Shown one piece after another: positions 7,615 to 14,535 of a stretch of DNA of 64,000 nt. The stretch comes from Bacteroidota bacterium. GTDB taxonomy: Bacteria; Bacteroidota; Bacteroidia; B-17B0; Aurantibacillaceae. The notes beneath the pieces were generated by a model. That model saw only the letters and a list, made by a program, of their open reading frames with translations. It did no database searches and was not told the origin of the DNA. Within the stretch, counting starts at the first letter, position 1; each line of letters starts with the position of its first letter. The DNA is taken from NCBI GenBank assembly GCA_016702705.1, contig JADJDM010000001.1, positions 62,001-126,000 of the forward strand, in the 5' to 3' direction. A program made the position numbers and the translations under genes.

Positions 7615-8997
7615 ATGAAACAATTAGTTAAAAGATCTTGGGCAGAGCCCTATAAAATGAAAATGGTTGAATTATTAAAAATGACAACCAAACAACAACG
7701 TATTAAAGCTATTAAAGAAGCTGGTTATAATACATTTCTTTTAAAATCAGAAGACGTGTATATTGATTTACTAACTGATAGCGGAACAAATTCGATGAGC
7801 GATAGGCAATGGGGCGCATTTATGACAGGAGATGAAGCGTACGCAGGAAGTAAAAGCTATTACAAATTAGAAGGGGCAATTCAAAAATATTATGGGTATA
7901 AATACATTATTCCAACTCATCAAGGTAGAGCTGCTGAAAATATTTTATCTAAAATACTTATAAAAAAAGGTGATATCATTCCTGGTAATATGTACTTCAC
8001 TACAACAAGATTGCATCAAGAATTAGCAGGTGGAACTTTTACAGATATTATTATTGATGAAGCCCATGAGCCCCTCAACGAGCATCCATTTAAAGGGAAT
8101 GTTGATTTAATTAAATTGGATAAAGTAGTGAAAAAATATGGGGCAAAAAAAATACCATACATAAGTATAGCTACTAACGTAAATCTTGCAGGAGGTCAAC
8201 CAATTAGTATGGCTAATTTAAGAGGGTTAAGAGCTTATACCAAAAAACATAACATTAGAATCATACATGATATGACTAGGGTTGCTGAAAACGCCTATTT
8301 CATCCAACAAAGAGAAAAGGGATTTAATAAAAAATCGATAAAAGAAATTGTATTGGAAATTTGCTCATTAACGGATGGTGCAACCATGAGTGCTAAAAAA
8401 GATGCATTGGTTAATATTGGTGGATTTATGGCTACAAACGAATGGGATGTTTTTGAAGAAGCAAGAAATTTGGTAGTAGTTTACGAAGGCCTTCATACTT
8501 ATGGAGGTTTGGCTGGAAGAGATATGGAAGCAATAGCTATTGGGATTGCAGAAAGTTTAGATGATAATCATCAACATGCTAGAGTTGGTCAAGTTGAATA
8601 CTTAGGTCACAAAATGATTGAGTATGGTATACCAATTGTGAAACCAATTGGTGGGCATGGAATATTTGTAGATGCAAAAGCTTTTTTACCTCACCTCACA
8701 CAAGATCAATACCCAGCTCAAGCGTTGGCCGCTGAATTATACATTGATTCTGGAGTTAGAACAATGGAACGTGGTATTGTATCTGCGGGCAGAAAACAAA
8801 ACGGCGAAAACTATTACCCTAAATTGGAACTAGTACGTTTTACTATTCCTCGCAGAGTATACACACAAGCTCATATGGATGTGATTGCCGAATCCACTGC
8901 GGCAGTGTATCAAAGAAGGAATTCTATTAAAGGATTAAAAATGACTTATGAACCAAAGTATTTACGCTTTTTTCAAGCAAAATTTGAAAAATTATAA
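7615..8997 (+). CDS. Tyrosine phenol-lyase-like beta-eliminating lyase (PLP-dependent)
   Basis: 460 residues, full length for the tryptophanase / tyrosine phenol-lyase family. The PLP lysine lies in MSAKKDALVN and PLP contacts are in THQGRAAEN. Residues that distinguish tyrosine phenol-lyase from tryptophanase are all of the former type: Thr129 in YFTTTR, Asp219 and Arg222 in HDMTR, Arg386 in TMERG, and Phe452 in LRFF. They align with Citrobacter TPL Thr124, Asp214, Arg217, Arg381 and Phe448; E. coli TnaA differs at these places. Predicted reaction: tyrosine to phenol, pyruvate and ammonia. The stop abuts the norC ATG with no gap. Automated pipelines may call it tryptophanase. Confidence 0.82.
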   Translation: MKQLVKRSWAEPYKMKMVELLKMTTKQQRIKAIKEAGYNTFLLKSEDVYIDLLTDSGTNSMSDRQWGAFMTGDEAYAGSKSYYKLEGAIQKYYGYKYIIPTHQGRAAENILSKILIKKGDIIPGNMYFTTTRLHQELAGGTFTDIIIDEAHEPLNEHPFKGNVDLIKLDKVVKKYGAKKIPYISIATNVNLAGGQPISMANLRGLRAYTKKHNIRIIHDMTRVAENAYFIQQREKGFNKKSIKEIVLEICSLTDGATMSAKKDALVNIGGFMATNEWDVFEEARNLVVVYEGLHTYGGLAGRDMEAIAIGIAESLDDNHQHARVGQVEYLGHKMIEYGIPIVKPIGGHGIFVDAKAFLPHLTQDQYPAQALAAELYIDSGVRTMERGIVSAGRKQNGENYYPKLELVRFTIPRRVYTQAHMDVIAESTAAVYQRRNSIKGLKMTYEPKYLRFFQAKFEKL

Positions 8998-9420
8998 ATG
9001 AATTTTAGACCTAAACATATGTTTTATATTTTATGTGCATTGTTTCTTTTGTATTCATTTAGCATATATATAAAACCTCTTTCGATCAAAGAAGAATCTA
9101 AATTTAATAAGGAAAAGGCAGCGGACGGAAGACTAGTGTGGCAATCATATAATTGCCAAAGCTGCCATCAATTATATAGTTTGGGAGGATATTTAGGACC
9201 TGATTTAACTAATATTATTTCTAATCCAAATAAGGGCGAAACAATAGTTAGAGCAATGATTAAATCCGGCACTAAGCAAATGCCAGCATTTAGTTTAACA
9301 GATACTGAAATGAATTCATTAATTGAATTTTTGAAATCAACTGATGCTAGCGGTAAAGCCGATCCTAGAGAATTTTATATTAATAAATTTGGAATGATTG
9401 AAGAGAATGAAAGTGAGTAA
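8998..9420 (+). CDS. norC: Nitric oxide reductase subunit C-like membrane cytochrome c
   Basis: 140 residues: one N-terminal membrane anchor (about 8-25) and a single heme c domain. Heme binding is CQSCH near residue 53, preceded by WQSYN and followed by LGGYLGPDLTN, a NorC hallmark. The methionine ligand is probably in KQMPAF. It should deliver electrons from periplasmic donors to NorB. Its ATG directly follows the stop of the tyrosine phenol-lyase-like gene, and its end overlaps norB, so the three are translationally linked. It is shorter at the C-terminus than some NorC proteins, but complete in the heme domain. Confidence 0.88.
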   Translation: MNFRPKHMFYILCALFLLYSFSIYIKPLSIKEESKFNKEKAADGRLVWQSYNCQSCHQLYSLGGYLGPDLTNIISNPNKGETIVRAMIKSGTKQMPAFSLTDTEMNSLIEFLKSTDASGKADPREFYINKFGMIEENESE

Positions 9421-10747
9421 ATTTAATATTGGAAATCTGTTTTTAATAACAGCATTAGGCATGCTAGTATTAGGTATGTTTTTTGGAATCTTAGCAGCTT
9501 CTGTCTATATTTTTCCTGATTTCATGAAAAACCAACTAGGCTTTGTTTCATTAAGACCATTGCATGTTTCATTAGCAATTTTTTGGATTATTTTAGGATC
9601 TACAGGATGCATATACAATGGATTAAAGCAACACATTATAGAAGTGAAAACATATAAAATTGCATTCGTTCAATGGGCGTTGTGGATTATTGCTATTATT
9701 GGAATTGTAATTTCTTATTTTACAAAAGATTTTGGTGGAAGAGAATACTGGGAATTCAACCCCATTTGGGCTCTTCCAATTGCAATTGCATGGATTTTAT
9801 TTTTACTTAATTTTTATCCGATAGTAAAAAAAATAAAAGATTGGCCAGTTTACATTTGGATGTGGCTAACGGGAGTTTTATTTTTTCTGTTTACGTTTTC
9901 AGAAAATTATTTATGGGTATTTCCATACTTCAGAGAACATTTTATTACAGACATGACAATTCAATGGAAAGTAAATGGCTCTTTAGTGGGTTCGTGGAAC
10001 CAAATTTTATATGGAACTGCAATTTTTCTAATGGACAAGATTTCGAACACAAAAAATACTGGGAGGAGTAAGTTTGCTTTTTTCATGTACTTTCTTGGTT
10101 TGTTTAATCTTATGTTTAACTGGGGACATCACATATACACACTTCCAACAGAAAAGTACATAAGATATATTGGATACATTGTTAGTATGACAGAGTGGGT
10201 GTTTTTCATAAAAATTGTATTCGATTGGAAAAAAAGCCTTACAACGATTCAAAAAAATTATCATTACTTCCCATATAAATTTATTATGGCTACTGATATT
10301 TGGGTTTTCATTAATATGGGGCAAGCTATATTAATGTCTATACCAGCAATAAATAAATATACTCATGGCACGCATATTACGGTAGCACATGCGATGGGCA
10401 CTACCATAGGAATTAATACGATGATACTACTTGCCGCTTGCTTTGAATTTTTTAATAATAAAGATAAAAGAAAGAGACTAAATTATTTATTTTGGCTACT
10501 ACAGTTAAGTCTCTTAGTATTCTGGGTTTCCCTAAACATAGCTGGTATCCAAAAAGGTATTTGGCAGTTGAGTATAAATCAAGGGAGTTATTCTAAAATG
10601 ATGGAATCACTCAGGCCCTATTTTATTGCGTTTGTTTTTGCAGGTATTGGGCTCCTAATAACATTAAGTTCATTTGCTTTTATTTTAATAAATTCTGCAA
10701 TAAGAAACAAAGCAATGAATAAGGAAGAAATTAAAAATGAACAATAG
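9407..10747 (+). CDS. norB: Nitric oxide reductase subunit B-like heme-copper family protein, altered active site
   Basis: 446 residues from ATG 9407 (a TTG at 9398 is less likely), about 12 membrane helices. It aligns with cNOR NorB: His53 (heme b), His241-His242 (FeB) in NWGHH, Glu263 (like Glu280), and His328 (heme b3). By hand alignment with Pseudomonas NorB, the first FeB histidine (His207) is Asn190, the active-site Glu211 is Val194, and the second low-spin heme ligand His349 is Met330 (AHAMG). It resembles alternative NO reductase groups with altered FeB ligands; I recall an asparagine type called nNOR. Overlaps norC by 14 bp and the next gene by 11 bp. NO reduction is likely but not proven. 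Confidence 0.8.
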   Translation: MKVSKFNIGNLFLITALGMLVLGMFFGILAASVYIFPDFMKNQLGFVSLRPLHVSLAIFWIILGSTGCIYNGLKQHIIEVKTYKIAFVQWALWIIAIIGIVISYFTKDFGGREYWEFNPIWALPIAIAWILFLLNFYPIVKKIKDWPVYIWMWLTGVLFFLFTFSENYLWVFPYFREHFITDMTIQWKVNGSLVGSWNQILYGTAIFLMDKISNTKNTGRSKFAFFMYFLGLFNLMFNWGHHIYTLPTEKYIRYIGYIVSMTEWVFFIKIVFDWKKSLTTIQKNYHYFPYKFIMATDIWVFINMGQAILMSIPAINKYTHGTHITVAHAMGTTIGINTMILLAACFEFFNNKDKRKRLNYLFWLLQLSLLVFWVSLNIAGIQKGIWQLSINQGSYSKMMESLRPYFIAFVFAGIGLLITLSSFAFILINSAIRNKAMNKEEIKNEQ

Positions 10748-11915
10748 TATGAACATAGAAGATTTAAAAACAGCATACACTTATAAATCAAATAAGGAAC
10801 TGAAATTTACTTATTTTATATTTAAGGTTCTTCAAAAACCAGGATTAGTAAAGCTATTAATTAGTTTAACGAATGGAATACTAAAATATAATTTACCACT
10901 TAAATTTCTAATCAAAAAAACAATATTTAATGTGTTTTGCGCAGGGGAGACTACAGACGATGCCTTTTCGAAAATAAAATATTTAGAGAAATTTAATGTA
11001 AGATCAGTTTTAGATTATGTTTCTGAAGGAGAAAACAATGAAGATTCATTTAATAAAAACAGCGAAATAATTGTTTCGAATATTATTAGATTGGGCAAGG
11101 AGTGCCCTGGTAATTATGTAAGTGTTAAACTGTCTGGCCTAGAGAATCCTAAATATTTAACGCATTGTAATACGATAAACTTTGGTGATGAATTAATAAG
11201 TTCGCCTAGGTTTGATAGATTAATTAAGCGACTTGATTTGATATGTGCAAAAGCATATGAATCAAAAGTGATAGTTTTCATTGATGCAGAAGACAGGTGC
11301 ATGCAAGACGTTTTTGATAGACTCACTGAAACCATGATGGAAAAATACAATAAAGAATATGCCGTTGTATTTAACACGCTTCAGATGTATCTTAAGGATA
11401 GATTAAAATATCTTCATGACATAATTGAAAGCGCCGAGCGAAAAAATTATATACCAGGTATAAAACTTGTAAGAGGCGCTTATGTAGAAAAGGAAAGAGA
11501 AAAAGCTATAAAGGAAAGAAAAGATTCTCCTGTATTTGATACAAAGAAAGAAACTGACGATTCATTTAATCAGGCAGTAGAGATATGTTTACGAGAATTT
11601 AAGAAGGTAGATTCATGTATTGCTACACACAATAATGATAGTACACAACATGCTATTAATTGTATTAATAAGTATAATATTAGCAATCACTATTCAAAAG
11701 TAAGATTTTCACAATTATATGGAATGAGTGATCATCTAACGTTTAATTTGAGTATAAATGGATATAACTCATCAAAATATTTACCCTATGGAGAAGTGAA
11801 AAAAGCAATTCCATATTTAATTAGAAGATCTGAAGAAAATTCATCTATTGATGGGCAAATAATTGATGAAGTTATTAGATTAAAAAACGAAATAGAACGA
11901 AGAGCTAACATTTAA
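10737..11915 (+). CDS. Proline dehydrogenase
   Basis: 392 residues, a stand-alone PRODH beta/alpha barrel. Family motifs are clear: KLVRGAYVEKERE near residue 245, ATHNNDS near 300, QLYGMSDHLTFNL near 330 and the final YLPYGEV with IPYLIRRSEEN. It oxidises proline to pyrroline-5-carboxylate using FAD and passes electrons to quinone. It overlaps norB by 11 bp. That would give the operon an amino-acid-derived electron source alongside the tyrosine phenol-lyase-like enzyme (inference). Stand-alone PRODH of this type is common in Bacteroidota. Confidence 0.92.
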   Translation: MNNSMNIEDLKTAYTYKSNKELKFTYFIFKVLQKPGLVKLLISLTNGILKYNLPLKFLIKKTIFNVFCAGETTDDAFSKIKYLEKFNVRSVLDYVSEGENNEDSFNKNSEIIVSNIIRLGKECPGNYVSVKLSGLENPKYLTHCNTINFGDELISSPRFDRLIKRLDLICAKAYESKVIVFIDAEDRCMQDVFDRLTETMMEKYNKEYAVVFNTLQMYLKDRLKYLHDIIESAERKNYIPGIKLVRGAYVEKEREKAIKERKDSPVFDTKKETDDSFNQAVEICLREFKKVDSCIATHNNDSTQHAINCINKYNISNHYSKVRFSQLYGMSDHLTFNLSINGYNSSKYLPYGEVKKAIPYLIRRSEENSSIDGQIIDEVIRLKNEIERRANI

Positions 11916-11925
11916 ATCACATAAC

Positions 11926-12111
11926 ATGAGTTTTATATATTATATTTTGCTAGGATTATTTTGGATACTAATTTGTATAGGTTTAGGAATGTATATAAAT
12001 GCAATAGGTTTTACAAAAAAGAAACACCATGTTATTGGATTAGCAGGGATTTTCATTTCATACATTGTAGGAATTCTTATGCTTTTAGCAATTATCGTAT
12101 TTTCTTTATAA
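11926..12111 (+). CDS. Small two-helix membrane protein
   Basis: 61 residues. Two hydrophobic helices (about 3-25 and 37-59) are separated by a basic loop FTKKKHHV. It starts 10 bp after the proline dehydrogenase stop in the same direction and is probably the last gene of the operon. No family recognised. Coding is supported by position, an ATG start and a clean membrane-protein profile. Overlapping frames on both strands are less plausible. Confidence 0.55.
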   Translation: MSFIYYILLGLFWILICIGLGMYINAIGFTKKKHHVIGLAGIFISYIVGILMLLAIIVFSL

Positions 12112-12114
12112 CGA

Positions 12115-12545
12115 TTATTTTGCCGTCCAAGTTGTTTTATTTCCAAATCCTAATGTGTTATCTGTAAATTTTAAAAAATCTAATCTCACTGCCCATACAT
12201 AGCCCATTACTGCAATGCTCATGGGGTATTTTTTTAGATATTTTGTGTTTAGTTGTAACTTATCAATTTCTTCATTCTCAATGATTTTTCCAGTGAATTG
12301 CACTCCCTTTAATTTTAATGTATCAATCACATTTGGTAAAATAGTTCCTGAAATAGATGCCATTGGTTTTGTGAGTTTTTGATGAGTTGTTCCCATTGAT
12401 GATTTAAATATCAAAACATGATGCTCTTCCTCAAATGTGTAAAAACAATTAATACAGTAAGGCTTATTGTCGGGGTCAATAAAACAAACAGTAGATACTT
12501 TATTATCTTGCAAAAAGCTACTAATTTTTCTGGAATATTGTTCAT
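12115..12545 (-). CDS. YhbP-like pyridoxamine-phosphate-oxidase-fold protein with apparent N-terminal frameshift
   Basis: The main frame (stop at 12115) gives a split-barrel flavin-type protein related to E. coli YhbP. It has YCINCFYTFE near the start, GVQFTGKI mid-way and the C-terminal signature FTDNTLGFG. In this frame there is no ATG: the first usable codon is TTG at 12513, which would cut off the first helix. An ATG at 12545, four bases after the thioesterase stop, begins MNNIPEK in another frame. One extra A in the A5 run at 12525-12529 would join MNNIPEK to ISSFLQDNK. I read this as one gene with a single-base deletion, either real or a consensus error. Function unknown, probably FMN or heme binding. 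Confidence 0.65.
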
Positions 12546-12549
12546 AAAA

Positions 12550-13014
12550 CTAATTATTTTTTAATCGACTGTTCTTTCTTTTTAAAGCATTTAAAAATTC
12601 TCTTTTTTCAGTTTCAGAGTTTGGTTTTATGTCTGGTACAATTGCTGGCTTTGCATTATCATCAAGAGCAACAAAAGTAAAATAAGCTTCATTTATTAAA
12701 TATGCTTTCTGACTTAATATTTTTTTTGCCCAAGCTTGTACAAATATTTCCATTGAAGAATTAAACGAACGAGTTATTTTTGCTTTTATTGTTATTATAT
12801 CTCCAATTTTTGCAGGCATTTTAAATTTGACGCTATCTATTGATGCTGTTACACAAATATGTTCAGCGTGATTTTGGGCGCAGATTGCTGATGCAATATC
12901 CATCCACTGCACCAATCTTCCCCCTTGCAAAATTCCCATAGGATTTGTGTCATTCGGACAAACAATTTCTGTCAATATTGTTTCAGACTTTTTCGAAGTT
13001 TTAATTTTTTTCAT
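12550..13014 (-). CDS. Acyl-CoA thioesterase (hotdog fold)
   Basis: 154 residues from ATG 13014 (MKKIKTS). A longer in-frame start at 13050 would overlap the upstream gene. Hotdog core: NPMGILQGGRLVQWMDIASA is the active-site helix region seen in YciA/BFIT-type acyl-CoA thioesterases, followed by VTASIDSVKFKMPAKIGD. Predicted to hydrolyse acyl-CoA in the cytoplasm. It sits 7 bp after the radical SAM gene and 4 bp before the YhbP-like start, so the three form a minus-strand operon. Chain-length preference unknown. Confidence 0.9.
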   Translation of the reverse strand: MKKIKTSKKSETILTEIVCPNDTNPMGILQGGRLVQWMDIASAICAQNHAEHICVTASIDSVKFKMPAKIGDIITIKAKITRSFNSSMEIFVQAWAKKILSQKAYLINEAYFTFVALDDNAKPAIVPDIKPNSETEKREFLNALKRKNSRLKNN

Positions 13015-13021
13015 ATTTTTT

Positions 13022-13816
13022 TTAACTATAAACTTTAGCAGAAATGCCATTTGATATAACTAAATTACAAATAGAGTTCAGTTGCTCAATAGAAATTTTT
13101 TCAAGATCCTTAGCAGGAGTTTCTCTATCAATCGTGTAAATCATAACGGATTTTGGGTTTATTTCTTTTAAAGCGGTAATCCATGCCGTTAATTCTTCCG
13201 CGCTTGTATTATCCACATATTCTCCCTCACAATAACCTTTCAAAAAAATTGTTTGAATAATTAACTCTCCCTTTAGTTCTTTTAATTTTTGGATGTACCA
13301 TTCAATTGGTTTTGAAGAATGAGGCTTGTCGATTTTAAATAACATTTCGGTGGTACCTGCGTCCAATTTCATAACTTTTAAATCTACTTTTTTTAAACTT
13401 TCCAAGATTGATTTATTACCTAATAGTGTAGAGTTTGATAACACTGTTATGTGTATTTTGGGCAAATATAAATCCCGTAATTTAATAACTTCATCTATTA
13501 TTTCCGAAAACTTAGGGTGCATGGTGGGTTCACCGTTACCTGCAAATGTAATACTATCAATTGCGGTTTTATTAACTGCCAATTCTTTAAACCGATACTC
13601 TATAGCACTAATTATTTTTTCTGAATCTAAATAATTTACTTTAAATGATTTTAAGTCGGTCCATCCGCATTCACAGTATATACAGTTAAAATTACATACT
13701 TTGTTTTCCAAAGGAAGTAAGTTAATTCCCAATGAATTTCCAAAGCGTCTACTTACTATTGGTCCAAATACAATATCATTAAACAATACGGCCATATCTG
13801 TAATGTTAGTAAACAT
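13022..13816 (-). CDS. Radical SAM protein
   Basis: 264 residues. The [4Fe-4S] motif is CNFNCIYC near residue 42, followed by the GNGEP motif (FAGNGEPTMHP) that binds S-adenosylmethionine. The N-terminus FGPIVSRRFGNSLGINLLP is typical of a Bacteroidota radical SAM group of about 250 residues in COG0731-like families. Substrate unknown. An internal ATG (residue 8, MAVLF) is a possible alternative start. It heads a three-gene operon with the thioesterase and YhbP-like gene. A weak Crp/Fnr-like site at 13831-13844 does not fit promoter spacing. Confidence 0.88.
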   Translation of the reverse strand: MFTNITDMAVLFNDIVFGPIVSRRFGNSLGINLLPLENKVCNFNCIYCECGWTDLKSFKVNYLDSEKIISAIEYRFKELAVNKTAIDSITFAGNGEPTMHPKFSEIIDEVIKLRDLYLPKIHITVLSNSTLLGNKSILESLKKVDLKVMKLDAGTTEMLFKIDKPHSSKPIEWYIQKLKELKGELIIQTIFLKGYCEGEYVDNTSAEELTAWITALKEINPKSVMIYTIDRETPAKDLEKISIEQLNSICNLVISNGISAKVYS

Positions 13817-13896
13817 TTAATATATTTAATGTGAGTTAAATCATATTACTTTGTTTAACTATCTAAATAGAATAACAATTAGTTGTTTATAACTAT

Positions 13897-13938
13897 TCGG
13901 ATGTTTTTATCCGATATAAATATTAAATTATATTTTTG
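13897..13938 (+). promoter_or_regulatory. Rrf2-gene promoter and possible autoregulatory operator
   Basis: TCGGAT-N6-ATCCGA at 13897-13914 is a perfect 6-bp inverted repeat. TATTTTTG at 13931-13938 fits the -7 consensus, which puts the repeat over the -33 region where a repressor would act. Ten bases of the repeat recur in the NO reductase operon promoter. Confidence 0.5.
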
Positions 13939-13956
13939 TTGCAACAATAAAACATT

Positions 13957-14394
13957 ATGATTTTTTCAAAAGCATGCGAGTACGGTATAAAGGCAGCAAT
14001 TTATGTTGCAGAACAGTCTATTAGTGAAAATAGAGCTAGTTTAAAAGGGATTTCTAAAGAGATTAATTCTCCAGAAGCTTTTACTGCCAAAATATTACAG
14101 ACACTTGTAAAGCATAATATTATAAATTCGGTAAAAGGTGCGACGGGAGGATTCGAAGCCGATTTAAAAAAAATAAAAAAGATTAAATTAATAGAAATTG
14201 TTATTGCTATTGACGGAACTTTACATGAAAGTAAATGTGTCTTAGGATTAAACCAATGTTCAGAGTTACACCCTTGTCCAGTTCACAATAAATATAAACA
14301 TATAAAAAAGGATATTTTGGCGATGCTAGAAAAAACAACCCTTGCCGAAATGTCGACTAGTGTAATAGAAGGATTAAGTTGTTTGAAAAACTAA
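13957..14394 (+). CDS. Rrf2-family regulator with three-cysteine cluster (NsrR/IscR type)
   Basis: 145 residues. The N-terminal winged helix begins MIFSKACEYGIKA, and the wing helix is SPEAFTAKILQ. Cys94, Cys101 and Cys107 (C-x6-C-x5-C) match the iron-sulfur ligand region of NsrR and IscR. NsrR uses such a cluster to sense nitric oxide and derepress NO detoxification genes. Given the neighbouring NO reductase and Ric genes, an NsrR-like role is a reasonable inference, but IscR-like or other sensing is possible. It is monocistronic, with an inverted repeat in its own promoter. Confidence 0.85.
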   Translation: MIFSKACEYGIKAAIYVAEQSISENRASLKGISKEINSPEAFTAKILQTLVKHNIINSVKGATGGFEADLKKIKKIKLIEIVIAIDGTLHESKCVLGLNQCSELHPCPVHNKYKHIKKDILAMLEKTTLAEMSTSVIEGLSCLKN

Positions 14395-14535
14395 CGAAAC
14401 CAGCAAAATAATTTTTGTCGTTAAGGTATAACTTTTGAACTACTCAATCAAATTTAACTTTTCAATTTAAAAAAACCTAAGTTATTGGGCTGAAATAATA
14501 TTGTCTAAAAATTAATAAAGAAACAAAAAAATAAG

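Noticed and set aside
7615..8997. Calling the lyase tryptophanase (tnaA)
   Set aside because: The diagnostic active-site residues match tyrosine phenol-lyase.
13831..13844. GTGAGTTAAATCAT as a sixth Crp/Fnr site for the radical SAM gene
   Set aside because: One half is mismatched, and it is too close to the start codon for the spacing seen at the other five sites. No -7 element lies at the expected distance in either direction.
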